A stretch of 64,000 nt of DNA from Streptomyces rugosispiralis (GTDB lineage Bacteria; Actinomycetota; Actinomycetes; Streptomycetales; Streptomycetaceae): the NCBI RefSeq assembly GCF_024505145.1, contig NZ_JANIAA010000001.1, positions 496,001 to 560,000 on the forward strand. The letters are read 5' to 3'. Under the pieces are notes generated by a model. It saw only the letters and a program-made list of their open reading frames with translations, made no database searches and had not been told where the DNA came from. Numbering within the stretch: position 1 is the stretch's first letter; every line of letters starts with the position of its first letter. Made by a program: the position numbers and the translations under genes. Of this stretch, positions 25,066-33,239 are shown one piece after another.

Positions 25066-26552
25066 AGCTGGATCCAGGTGGTCTTCAGCTCTGTGTACTT
25101 CTCCAGGGCGTGCACGGACTTGTCGCGTCCGTTGCCGGACTGCTTCATGCCGCCGAAGGGCACGGTCAGGTCGCCTTCCTCGTAGCAGTTGACCCAGACT
25201 GTGCCGGCTTTGAGGGCCCGGGAGACCCGGTGGGCGGTGGACAGGTCGGAGGTCCACAGGCCGGCGGCGAGCCCGTACTCCGTGTCGTTGGCGAGGGCGA
25301 TGGCCTCGTCGACGTCGTCGAAGGTGAGAACCGACAGCACAGGCCCGAAGATTTCCTCACGCGCCAGGCGGCTGCCCGGGGGGACCTGGTCGAAGACGGT
25401 CGGTTCGAGGTAGACGCCCCCGGACTCGGTGCGGGTGCGCACGCCTCCTGTGCGCAGACGGGCGCCGCCCTCGCTTCCTGCGTGGACATGGTCGAGTACA
25501 CGCGCGAGGTGGTGTTCGCGGACCAGTGCGCCCATCTCGGTGGCGGGGTGGAGGGGATCGCCCACCCGCAGGGAGCACGCACGCTCCACGACGGCCTCGG
25601 TGACCCTGTCCGCGATGGAGGTGTGCACCAGAAGCCGCGAGGGGGCGGTGCACATCTCGCCCTGGTTGAAGAAGATGCCCCAGGCGGCCGTCGCCGCGGC
25701 GCTTTCGAGGTCGGGGGCATCGGGCAGGACGATGTTGGGTGACTTACCGCCCAGCTCCAGCCAGACCCGCTTGAGGTTGGAATCGGCGGAGTAGTGCAGG
25801 AAGTGGCGCCCCACGGCGGTGGAGCCGGTGAAGGCCAGAACGTCGACGTTCGGGTGCAGGCCGAGGGCGCGGCCGGCCGTCGGGCCGTCGCCGTTGACGA
25901 CGTTGAGTACTCCCGGGGGCAGGCCCGCCTCCAGGGCGACGCGGGCGAGCAGCAGTGCCGACAAAGGCGAGTTCTCCGAGGGTTTGAGGACGACCGTGCA
26001 GCCGGCGGCCAGGGCGGGGGCGATCTTCCAGCCGGCGAGCGTGAGGGGGAAGTTCCAGGGCACCACCGCACCGACGACGCCGACAGGCTCCCGGGTTACG
26101 AGGGCAAGGGCGTCCGGTGTGGTGTGCGGGGACTCGTCGGTGAGCTTGTCGGCGAGCTGGCCGTACCAGCGGAAGGTGTTGATGACGGCGCGGAGTTCGA
26201 TGTCGTGGGCATCGGTGATGGGTTTGCCCATCTCCAGGCTGACGGTGAGCGCCAGTTCGGACCGATGCTCTTCAAGGAGGTCGGCAATGCGCACCAGCAG
26301 TCGTCCTCGGTCGCCGGGCGCCATTCGCGGCCAGGGGCCGGTGTCGAACGCCCTGCGGGCCGCGGCAACGGCGGCGTCGACCTCGGCCGCTCCGCCGTCG
26401 GCGACTTCGGTCAGAACACGGCCGTCGCGGGGCGAGACCACGGAGAAGGTGTCGCCGCCACCGGCCTCGTCGGCGCCGTCGATGAGGTGCTCCCCGGGCA
26501 GCTCCAGCGCCTTCGCCCTGCTGAGCCATTCCTCGTGGGTGGTAGCGGTCAT
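25062..26552 (-). CDS. Aldehyde dehydrogenase, PuuC-like
   Basis: A 496-residue NAD(P)-dependent aldehyde dehydrogenase. It has the oxyanion Asn in PWNFPLTLAGWK, VVLKPSENSPLSAL, the cofactor segment AFTGSTAVGRHFL, the general-base Glu in LELGGKSPNIV, and the nucleophile Cys in NQGEMCTAPSRL. The C-terminus PFGGMKQSGNGRDKSVHALEKYTELKT matches gamma-glutamyl-gamma-aminobutyraldehyde dehydrogenases (PuuC). The ATG is preceded by GGGAGGAC. It couples to the PuuD-like hydrolase by a 4-base overlap. In the Puu route it oxidises the gamma-glutamyl aldehyde before hydrolysis. It is separated by 220 bases from the TetR gene upstream, so it may have its own promoter. Confidence 0.9.
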   Translation of the reverse strand: MTATTHEEWLSRAKALELPGEHLIDGADEAGGGDTFSVVSPRDGRVLTEVADGGAAEVDAAVAAARRAFDTGPWPRMAPGDRGRLLVRIADLLEEHRSELALTVSLEMGKPITDAHDIELRAVINTFRWYGQLADKLTDESPHTTPDALALVTREPVGVVGAVVPWNFPLTLAGWKIAPALAAGCTVVLKPSENSPLSALLLARVALEAGLPPGVLNVVNGDGPTAGRALGLHPNVDVLAFTGSTAVGRHFLHYSADSNLKRVWLELGGKSPNIVLPDAPDLESAAATAAWGIFFNQGEMCTAPSRLLVHTSIADRVTEAVVERACSLRVGDPLHPATEMGALVREHHLARVLDHVHAGSEGGARLRTGGVRTRTESGGVYLEPTVFDQVPPGSRLAREEIFGPVLSVLTFDDVDEAIALANDTEYGLAAGLWTSDLSTAHRVSRALKAGTVWVNCYEEGDLTVPFGGMKQSGNGRDKSVHALEKYTELKTTWIQL

Positions 26553-26772
26553 GAGTCCTCCCGAACACATGGGTGAGTAGTTGGCGGAGAACGGGCTCCG
26601 GCCGCTCAGGGCTGTGCCGAGGGGCACCGTGAAGCCGAACCACAGTGCGTGCCGGTCTCGCCGCCGAGGAGGGTGGTGAAGTGGTCAGGATGAGCGGATG
26701 GCGCCAATGCGTCATTCCGGCGTCACCGACAGTGATATCCGTGCGGGAAGGTGGCCGTTCGCGGGAGGGGTG

Positions 26773-27387
26773 TCAGTCGTCGGCGGGGCCCTCCGCCAAG
26801 CCTTCGATCAAGTTCCTGAGTTCCGACAGCGCCTCTTCGGTGACATCGCGCTCGCCGAAGACCAGCTGGTGCAGAACCAGTCCCTCCAGCGCGGCGAACA
26901 CCAGCCGGGACAGTCCGCGGTTCGCCGGCTGAGGCATGATGCGCGACAGTTCGCGGCGGCTGGCCTCGAAGTACTCCTCGTAGAGGCTGCGCAGCTGCGG
27001 CAGCAGCTCCGGCCTGCGTCGCGCTTCGAGCAGCAACTCGTACTGGAAGGCCTGCAGCTCCGGGGTGGACTCGACCATGTCGGTGAGACCGCTGACGAAG
27101 TCGGCCGCCTTGCCCGTACCGGTGTCGAGCGCGCTGCTGCTCAGGGAGGTGCGGATGGCGTGGGTGACTGCCTCCTCGATCAGCGCGTCCCGCGAACCGA
27201 AGTGGTGGACGACCAGTCCGTGGGTGACGCCGGCCTCCTCCGCCACGGCCCGGTAGGTGAGCTTGCGCAGGCCGCCGCGCGCCACGATGCGGACGGCGGC
27301 CTCCAGCAGGGCGACCCGGCCCGTCCCGTAGTGATTCACGCGCTTACGGGTGCGGCTCTGGCCTGCGTGCTCAACGGAGTCGGTCAT
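26773..27387 (-). CDS. TetR-family regulator of the catabolic island
   Basis: A 204-residue TetR protein with a BetI/RutR-like HTH: LLEAAVRIVARGGLRKLTYRA, then EEAGVTHGLVVHHFGSRDALIEEA. The C-terminal half has FQYELLLEARRRPELLPQLR. It is the last gene of the minus-strand operon beginning with the ferredoxin, 28 bases after the fumarylacetoacetase-fold gene, an arrangement that gives feedback control. Candidate operators are the GTTTGACTTCAAAC-type palindromes in the divergent region near 33.0-33.1 kb. Confidence 0.88.
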   Translation of the reverse strand: MTDSVEHAGQSRTRKRVNHYGTGRVALLEAAVRIVARGGLRKLTYRAVAEEAGVTHGLVVHHFGSRDALIEEAVTHAIRTSLSSSALDTGTGKAADFVSGLTDMVESTPELQAFQYELLLEARRRPELLPQLRSLYEEYFEASRRELSRIMPQPANRGLSRLVFAALEGLVLHQLVFGERDVTEEALSELRNLIEGLAEGPADD

Positions 27388-27415
27388 ACGGTCGACCCTA
27401 CCCACGGCTCTCCGC

Positions 27416-28261
27416 TCACCGCTTTGGCGGCCTGATGCCACGGAACTCCCAGTCGCCGCCGAGGGCAGTGGACAGGACCTCCTCGGATTCGGTGGGCTGG
27501 GCGCCGACGTCGGTCCGGATCGGCGTGGGGCCGGTGACGATGTGGTTGGTGAGGCGGCCGAGCCCCTCGACCTCCACTTCAACGATGTCCCCGGGCTGTA
27601 CGGGCCGGGAGTTCGCCGGTGTACCCGACAACAGCACGTCGCCGGGGTACAGGGTGATGGTGCGGGCGATGTCGGCGACGAGGTAGTGCATGTCCCACGT
27701 CATCTCGTCCGTCGAACCGTCCTGGACCACCTTGCCGTTGACGTAGGTGCGCAGCCGCTTGCCGTGGAAGTCCCAGTCACTGACCAGGCCCGGCCCGAGC
27801 GGGCACAGGGTGTCGGAGCCCTTGACCCGAAGCATCGATCCGGCGTCGGTGTCGCGGAAGTCGTGCAAACCGTAGTCGTTGGCGATGGTGTACCCGGCGA
27901 TGTGCTCCCCCGCGCCGGCGGGGGCGATGTTGCGCGCGAGCTTCCCGATGACGATGGCGACCTCGCCCTCGTAGTTGAGCCACTTGCAACCCTCGGGGCG
28001 GACGACGGCGCCCCTGTGGCTGTTGAGTGCGGAGGTCGGCTTGTGGAAGTACGTGGGGGTGCCGGGCAGGCCGATCCGGAACTCGTCGACGCGGCTGCGG
28101 TGATTGAGGTGGACGGCGATGACCTTGGAGGGGACGACCGGCGGAAGGTGATGCGCGTCCGCGATCTTGACGCGGCGGCCGTCTCCGGCGACGAGTTCGT
28201 CTTCGTCGACGGTGACCTGGACGGCGGCGCCGTCGAGGAGGATGCGACGGTGCTCGGGCAT
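27416..28261 (-). CDS. Fumarylacetoacetate hydrolase-fold enzyme (HpaG-like)
   Basis: A 281-residue FAH-superfamily protein. It has the Mg-binding ELVAGDGRR start, FHKPTSALNSHRGAVVRP, YEGEVAIVIGK with two metal-ligand Glu, GYTIANDYGLHDFRDTDAGS with a further Asp, and PLGPGLV. In homoprotocatechuate degradation the HpaG/HpcE member decarboxylates and isomerises 5-oxopent-3-ene-1,2,5-tricarboxylate. Its position next to an extradiol dioxygenase and an HpaE-like dehydrogenase supports that role. The single FAH domain here is half the size of fused HpaG, so decarboxylase and isomerase functions may be shared or one lost. Confidence 0.85.
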   Translation of the reverse strand: MPEHRRILLDGAAVQVTVDEDELVAGDGRRVKIADAHHLPPVVPSKVIAVHLNHRSRVDEFRIGLPGTPTYFHKPTSALNSHRGAVVRPEGCKWLNYEGEVAIVIGKLARNIAPAGAGEHIAGYTIANDYGLHDFRDTDAGSMLRVKGSDTLCPLGPGLVSDWDFHGKRLRTYVNGKVVQDGSTDEMTWDMHYLVADIARTITLYPGDVLLSGTPANSRPVQPGDIVEVEVEGLGRLTNHIVTGPTPIRTDVGAQPTESEEVLSTALGGDWEFRGIRPPKR

Positions 28262-28271
28262 GGCGGGACTC

Positions 28272-29198
28272 CTAGCTGCGGCTGCGCGGGGTTGCGGGGG
28301 TGGGCGGGCCGGTTCCGGTCCAGCCGTCGGCGGGGCGGTCGAACCAGAGGTGCACCTGACCGGTCCCGATGGAGTTCTCGTACTCGCCGTACTGGCGGGC
28401 CTTGGCGGTACAGGCCTGTTCACCGAGGGCGCCGGCCATCATCAGGTAGTGGAAGAACTTCGCTTCGGGCTTGTGCTTCCAGAACTCGTCCATCGTGTCG
28501 AGGATCTTGTCGTGGCGGCCTTCCTTGAACCAGGCGATGCGCTCGTGGTCCGCCTCGCGTGCTTCGGGCGTGAAAATGTGCGCCGGATCGCTGGACTCGT
28601 GCATGCGCAGCTCGCGCAGCGGCCAGAAGGTGTGCGAGAGGGCCCCGGAGGCGATGAGCAGCACCCGGCGGCCCGGGGTGGCGGCGATGCCGTCGGCCAG
28701 CGCCCGCCCCAGCCGCAGATGGTCTTCCATGTCGCCGGTCTGGCAGACGCCGATGGTGACCCATCGCTTGTCCGGCAGGCCCTCGCCAAGGTACTTCCAC
28801 AGATTGATCGTGGCGTAGTAGATGGGCAGGTACTCGTCGTCGATCGCGGTGATCCAGGTGCCGTGCCGCTCGGCGAACGAAGCGATGCTGTGGGCGAGTT
28901 CGGGGTCACCGGGGAAGTCGTACGGCATCCGGCACATGCCGCGCGGCAGCTCTTCGGAGGTGAACAGGCCCGCCCGGCGGGGCTGCGCGGTGGCGACGAA
29001 CTCGACGGTGGTGGCCCAGTGAGAGTCCAGGACGACGACGGTGTCGTAGTCCTGGCGCTCGAAGACGTCCTTGCGCAGCTGGCGCAGGCCCGTGACGAGG
29101 GTGATCTCCTTCCCCTCGTTCAGTTCGAACCGGATCTCCCGCGGCAGCACGATGGTGGGCACGTGGGCGAGCAGCCCCGCCCCGACGATCTCACCCAT
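28272..29198 (-). CDS. Homoprotocatechuate 2,3-dioxygenase-like extradiol enzyme (LigB fold)
   Basis: A 308-residue class III extradiol dioxygenase. It has AHVPTIVLP, the catalytic VVVLDSHWATTVEF, the family region TSEELPRGMCRMPYDFPGD, ASGALSHTFWP, and the end motif GTGQVHLWFD. These correspond to 3,4-dihydroxyphenylacetate 2,3-dioxygenase (HpcB/HpaD): iron-dependent opening of the ring next to the hydroxyls. The His residues at the start (AHVP) and in DSHW and the Glu near the end fit the Fe(II) site. The start overlaps the end of the HpaE-like gene by eight bases. An HpcB-type assignment is good; the true catechol could be a homologue. Confidence 0.88.
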   Translation of the reverse strand: MGEIVGAGLLAHVPTIVLPREIRFELNEGKEITLVTGLRQLRKDVFERQDYDTVVVLDSHWATTVEFVATAQPRRAGLFTSEELPRGMCRMPYDFPGDPELAHSIASFAERHGTWITAIDDEYLPIYYATINLWKYLGEGLPDKRWVTIGVCQTGDMEDHLRLGRALADGIAATPGRRVLLIASGALSHTFWPLRELRMHESSDPAHIFTPEAREADHERIAWFKEGRHDKILDTMDEFWKHKPEAKFFHYLMMAGALGEQACTAKARQYGEYENSIGTGQVHLWFDRPADGWTGTGPPTPATPRSRS

Positions 29199-30654
29199 GG
29201 CCCCTCCAGCCCTTCGGGGCGGACACTGTGTTCTTCACATCGCAATAGAAGTCGAAGCTCCAGGTGCCGCCCTCCCGGCCCACGCCCGAGTGCCGGCTGC
29301 CGCCGAAGGGTGCCCGGAGGTCGCGGACGAAGAAGCAGTTGGCCCAGACCGTGCCGGCCACCAGCTGAGCGGTGACGCGTTCGGCGCGCTCGTGGTCGCC
29401 GGTGGCGACGGTGGCGGCCAGCCCGAAACGGGTGTCGTTGGCGAGCCGGACGGCCTCGTCCTCGGTGGTGAAGGTCTGCAGCGTGAGCACCGGGCCGAAG
29501 ACCTCCTCCTGGACGATCTCGGAATCCTGGGCGACGTCCGTGAGCAGGGTCGGCGCGTAGTGCTGTCCGGCGCCCCGATGGCCGCCGATCACCGCCCGTG
29601 CGCCGGCGGCGATCGCCCGCTGTACGAACCCGTCGATCTTCTCCAGCTGACGGGGGTGGATGTTGGGGCCGATGTCGGTGGTCGCCTCCCGCGGGTCGCC
29701 CTGCCGCAGTTCAGCGGCCTTCGCCACGAACCGGCGGGTGAACTCGTCCACCAGGGGCTCCTCGACCAGGACGCGGGTCGCGGCCAGACAGACCTGGCCC
29801 GCGTTGTCGTACTGTTCCACCGCCAGGTCGACGGCGAGATCGAGATCGGTGTCGGCGAACACCAGCAGGGGGGACTTTCCGCCGAGCTCCAGGCTCAGCG
29901 GTGTCAGGTTGGCGGCGGCCGAGGCGGAGATGCGCTTCGCGGTCGGCACTGAGCCGGTGAAGCTGATCCGGCGGATGTCCGGATGGGAGGTGAGGACGTC
30001 GCCGATCTCGGATCCGTAGCCCTGCACGACGTTGAGGACACCGGCCGGAAGCCCGGCCTCGGCGGCGATGTCGGCGAGCAGCGAGGCGGTGAGCGGGGTC
30101 CACTCGGCGGGCTTGAGGATGACGGTGTTGCCCGCGGCCAGCGCCGGGGCGACCTTCCAGGTCGCCAGCATCAGCGGGGCGTTCCACGGAGTGATCAGCA
30201 CACAGGGACCTGCCGGATCCCAGCTGACGGTGTTGGTGTGGCCGCGGGTGTCGAAATCCTCGTGGTCCAGCTTCAGCAGCCAGTCGGCGAAGAAGCGGAA
30301 GTTGTGTGCCGCCCGGGGCATGACGCCGCGGCGGTGCGAGCGCAGGAGGGCGCCGTTGTCGTGGGTTTCGACGATGGCCAGGTCTTCGAGACGCTTCTCG
30401 ACGCCGTCGGCGATGGCATGCAGCAGGCGGGCGCGCTCGGCGCGTGGGGTGGCGGCCCAGCCGGGGAAGGCGGCCTTGGCAGCGGCGACGGCGGCCGCGG
30501 CGTCCATGGCGGTGCCCCGGGCGATCTCGGCGAGGGTACTGCCGTCGATGGGCGAGACATCGGTGAAGGTCTCGGCGGAGGCAACGCGTTCGCCGCCGAT
30601 CCAGTGCCGGGTGTCGACGGCGACTCCGGCGACGGTGCTGAGGTGTTCGGTCAT
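29191..30654 (-). CDS. hpaE: 5-carboxymethyl-2-hydroxymuconate semialdehyde dehydrogenase-like (HpaE)
   Basis: A 487-residue aldehyde dehydrogenase. The core motifs are TPWNAPLMLATWK, VILKPAEWTPLTASL, LELGGKSPLLV with the base Glu and NAGQVCLAATRV with the catalytic Cys; the end GGSRHSGVGREGGTWSFDFYCD is typical of the hydroxymuconate-semialdehyde group. The dioxygenase product is the direct substrate and the dioxygenase gene follows with an 8-base overlap. A doubled AGGAG sits before the ATG. It is 35 bases downstream of the acetoacetate-decarboxylase-like gene. Confidence 0.88.
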   Translation of the reverse strand: MTEHLSTVAGVAVDTRHWIGGERVASAETFTDVSPIDGSTLAEIARGTAMDAAAAVAAAKAAFPGWAATPRAERARLLHAIADGVEKRLEDLAIVETHDNGALLRSHRRGVMPRAAHNFRFFADWLLKLDHEDFDTRGHTNTVSWDPAGPCVLITPWNAPLMLATWKVAPALAAGNTVILKPAEWTPLTASLLADIAAEAGLPAGVLNVVQGYGSEIGDVLTSHPDIRRISFTGSVPTAKRISASAAANLTPLSLELGGKSPLLVFADTDLDLAVDLAVEQYDNAGQVCLAATRVLVEEPLVDEFTRRFVAKAAELRQGDPREATTDIGPNIHPRQLEKIDGFVQRAIAAGARAVIGGHRGAGQHYAPTLLTDVAQDSEIVQEEVFGPVLTLQTFTTEDEAVRLANDTRFGLAATVATGDHERAERVTAQLVAGTVWANCFFVRDLRAPFGGSRHSGVGREGGTWSFDFYCDVKNTVSAPKGWRGHG

Positions 30655-30689
30655 CTCCTGGGCTCCTGACGATCGGTGCTGGTACGGGC

Positions 30690-31496
30690 TCACTCGGCGC
30701 CGGAGGTGTTCGACTCCAGCAGCCGACCGCCGTCCCACACCACGCCGACCTGCCGGTAGTACGCGGCAATGGGCTCCCGGATCTCGAGCCGGGCCAGTTC
30801 CTCGGTGGGCGCGTCGAACAGCTCCAGGTCGGCGTCGCCGATCCAGGGCTGTCCGCCGTCGAAGGACGCGGCGCCGGACTCGATCAGCTCGTCGAGGGCG
30901 AGGCCCTTGCCCTTCTCGATGGAGGGAAGCCAGCGGTGGTGGGCCATCGGGTGGCCGTTGACGAAACCATTGGTCTCGGAGGGCCCGCGCAGGGTGACGA
31001 CGGCCTGGGCGAGGCGTCGGTCGGCGGCGGCGAGAGTGGCGCCGAACCGGGCGCCGGCCTCGATGCGGGGAGCGGGGCCGTAGGGGTGGGGGCGGGTCTG
31101 GTGGATCGAGCCGAGCTTCTTCGGGTAGCCCTGGTGCAGTCCGCGCGCGACGGCGAAGTCCTTGTCGACCCAGATGTAGACGCAGCGTGTGTAGGTCCGG
31201 CCCTGGTATGCGCAGCGGACGACCGCGAACGCCTCCTTGTACTGGGAGCGCACCGGGTCGAGGAGTTCCTCTCCGGAGGCGGCGCAGGACTGCCAGTCGG
31301 CCCAGATCAGGGCCACCGCGCCGGGGTCGTCGGCGGCGAGTTCCAGCGGATCGGGCAGCAGTTCGCGTACCCGGGCGGGATCGGTGCGGTACTCCACGGT
31401 GAGGAGGTCTCCGGAGTAGCGCCAGGGCGGGGAGGGGATCAGCGACGAGGCGCCCGTCGCGGTTTTGGGATGGAGGTATCCACGGACACTGGCCAC
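30690..31496 (-). CDS. Acetoacetate decarboxylase-like protein
   Basis: A 268-residue acetoacetate-decarboxylase-fold protein. It has LLTVEYRTDPARVRELLPDPL, typical of the family's first strands, and the segment GLHQGYPKKLGSIHQTRP, in which the Lys pair of YPKKLG matches the active-site Lys region of the family. Activity could be decarboxylation or an aldol/hydrolase variant, as many family members are not true decarboxylases. GTG start 12 bases after the FAD-reductase gene ends. Its place in the aromatic operon suggests a role on a ring-cleavage intermediate or side product; the substrate is unknown. Confidence 0.75.
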   Translation of the reverse strand: MASVRGYLHPKTATGASSLIPSPPWRYSGDLLTVEYRTDPARVRELLPDPLELAADDPGAVALIWADWQSCAASGEELLDPVRSQYKEAFAVVRCAYQGRTYTRCVYIWVDKDFAVARGLHQGYPKKLGSIHQTRPHPYGPAPRIEAGARFGATLAAADRRLAQAVVTLRGPSETNGFVNGHPMAHHRWLPSIEKGKGLALDELIESGAASFDGGQPWIGDADLELFDAPTEELARLEIREPIAAYYRQVGVVWDGGRLLESNTSGAE

Positions 31497-31508
31497 TGGG
31501 GTTCCTTA

Positions 31509-32717
31509 TCAGGCGGTGAGGGCGGGCTGCTGCAGGAGTTCGGCGCGATAGCGTGCGGCGGCTGCCGTGGCTGCCGGGCCACCGAGGGCGACGACCCCGA
31601 CCAGCCTGCCGTCGGTGTGGTAACCGACCAGGACGTCGCCGTCGGGGTCGCCGTCCAGGACGCGCACGTCCTGCTTGCCGAGGGTGGGGGCGCCGAAGGA
31701 CTGGAGCCGGAAGTCGTGCTGGTCGCTCCAGAAGGTGGGCAGTGGTGCGAAGGGCGGGAGTCCGGCTTCGGCTCCGCGGAGATGGGCCGCGAGCACTCGG
31801 GCGGCGTGCTTGGCGGTGTCGGTCGGGATCGACCAGTGCTCGACGCGCCGGGGGACGCCGTCATAGCGTGCGTTGGGGAAACGGGCGACGTCGCCGACCG
31901 CGACGACGTCGGGGCGGCCACCGACCCGCAGCTGATCGTCGGTGACGACGCCGTCGGTCAGGTCGAGACCGTTGCCGTCGAGCCATTCGGTGTTGGCGAG
32001 GGAACCGACCGACTCGACCACGACGTCCGCGGCAAGGGCGGTGCCGTCGGAGAGGGCGACGCCGGTCACGTGGTCGCTTCCGTGGAATCCGGTCACGCCG
32101 GTACCGAGGGCGAAGCGGATGCCCCGCCGCTGATGGCGCTCGAGCAGCGCCGTGGCGAGCAGTTCACCGAGGGGGCCGACCATGGGCAGGGGGAGCGGAT
32201 CGACGACGGTGACCTCGGCGGCACCGAGGGTGACGGCGGTCGCGGCCACCTCGCAGCCGATGAATCCGGCACCGACTACGACTACGCGCACTCCCGGCCG
32301 GGTCAGTGCCTCCCGGAGCCCTTGGGCGTCGGCCAGGGTACGGACGGTGTGCCGCCCGATGGCGGGGCCGGGGCAGCGCAGGCGCCGGGGTCGCATGCCG
32401 GTGGCCACGACAAGGCCGCCGTAGGGCAGTGCCTCGCCGTTGTCGAGTTCCACGATGCGGCGGTCGAGATCGGCTGCGACGACTCTGGTGCCCAGGCGCC
32501 ACCGCACGTCCGTGACGGCGGCCCTGGGGCGGAAGGCGAGCGACTCGAACGGTGTATGGCCGGCCAGGACGCCCTTGGACAGCGGCGGGCGGTTGTAGGG
32601 CATATGGGGCTCGTCCCCGACAAGGGTGATCGGCCCGGTCCAGCCGGTGGCGCGCAACTGCTCGGCGGCGCGCAGGCCGGCCATGGAGGCGCCGGCCACG
32701 ACGACGGGTGCGCTCAT
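31509..32717 (-). CDS. Ferredoxin--NAD(P)+ reductase, rhodocoxin/putidaredoxin-reductase type
   Basis: A 402-residue FAD/NAD-binding reductase. FAD binding is at VVVAGASMAGLRAAEQL, NAD binding at VVVVGAGFIGCEVAATA, and the FAD C-terminal motif is DVVAVGDVARFPN. The HMPYNRPPLSKGVL loop matches rhodocoxin/putidaredoxin reductases, which pass electrons from NADH to a ferredoxin for P450s. It starts four bases after the ferredoxin stop, and the P450 gene is divergent, completing the three-part class I P450 system. Confidence 0.92.
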   Translation of the reverse strand: MSAPVVVAGASMAGLRAAEQLRATGWTGPITLVGDEPHMPYNRPPLSKGVLAGHTPFESLAFRPRAAVTDVRWRLGTRVVAADLDRRIVELDNGEALPYGGLVVATGMRPRRLRCPGPAIGRHTVRTLADAQGLREALTRPGVRVVVVGAGFIGCEVAATAVTLGAAEVTVVDPLPLPMVGPLGELLATALLERHQRRGIRFALGTGVTGFHGSDHVTGVALSDGTALAADVVVESVGSLANTEWLDGNGLDLTDGVVTDDQLRVGGRPDVVAVGDVARFPNARYDGVPRRVEHWSIPTDTAKHAARVLAAHLRGAEAGLPPFAPLPTFWSDQHDFRLQSFGAPTLGKQDVRVLDGDPDGDVLVGYHTDGRLVGVVALGGPAATAAAARYRAELLQQPALTA

Positions 32718-32721
32718 GGTT

Positions 32722-32910
32722 TCAGTCCTCGATCCGGATGGCCTGGAGCGGGCATACGTCAGCGGCCTCCTCGATCTCGTCTCGCAGCTCTTCACCGGGG
32801 TCGGCGACGTAGGCCAGGTGTCCGGAGTCGTCGAGGCGGAAGACGTCCGGGGCGGCGAAGACGCACTGGCCGTGGTCCTGGCATTTGTTCATGTCGACGA
32901 CAACCTTCAT
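32722..32910 (-). CDS. 3Fe-4S ferredoxin for the P450 system
   Basis: A 62-residue ferredoxin with CQDHGQCVFAAPDVFRL and ADVCPLQAIRIED. The first CxxHxxC (His in place of the second Cys) and the C-terminal CP form the single [3Fe-4S] site typical of P450-linked actinobacterial ferredoxins; one Cys fewer than the 4Fe type is normal. It heads the minus-strand operon and is followed at once by the reductase. The ATG lies behind GGAGGA. Confidence 0.92.
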   Translation of the reverse strand: MKVVVDMNKCQDHGQCVFAAPDVFRLDDSGHLAYVADPGEELRDEIEEAADVCPLQAIRIED

Positions 32911-33239
32911 GGCCGGTCCTCCTGGTGCTGAGTGGGCGTCGGAGCGGGGGGAGAAGGGGCCCGGGCAGCGGAGTCCGCGCCCCAGCCAAAGGGGTGAGGG
33001 CCTACTCACCAAAATCGTTTGGCTTCAAATAAACTAGGAGCACACCAGCCCCCAGTCAACAGATATCCATCTGGATAAATTTTCGCGGCAGACCCCTTGC
33101 AGGGAAGGGCTCCATGCCGTTTGACTTCAAACAAGCGGGGCCTCCCGCCACTGCCGGATCCGCAGTCCGAGGCCGCCCCTCCCCTCCCCCCAGCGCCCTG
33201 AGTCTGGGAGGCGCCCCCCTTCCCTCAGAGGAGACCCTG
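32911..33239. promoter_or_regulatory. Divergent control region of the catabolic island
   Basis: This 329-base region separates the ferredoxin operon from the ligase/P450 operon. It holds GTTTG-GCTT-CAAAT (33017-33030) and a perfect palindrome GTTTGA-CT-TCAAAC (33119-33132), two versions of one site about 102 bases apart, and a third inverted repeat TATCCA-TC-TGGATA (33064-33077). The first site is near the likely ferredoxin promoter and the second near the ligase side, so one regulator can govern both directions. The operon-end TetR is the best candidate. Confidence 0.65.

Noticed and set aside
30936..33032. A 698-codon open frame on the plus strand
   Set aside because: It covers three minus-strand enzymes with intact motifs; no domain of its own.
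33114..33239. Upstream start for the glutamine-synthetase-like gene
   Set aside because: It would place the operator palindrome inside the gene and lacks a ribosome binding site; the GTG at 33240 has GAGGAGA.
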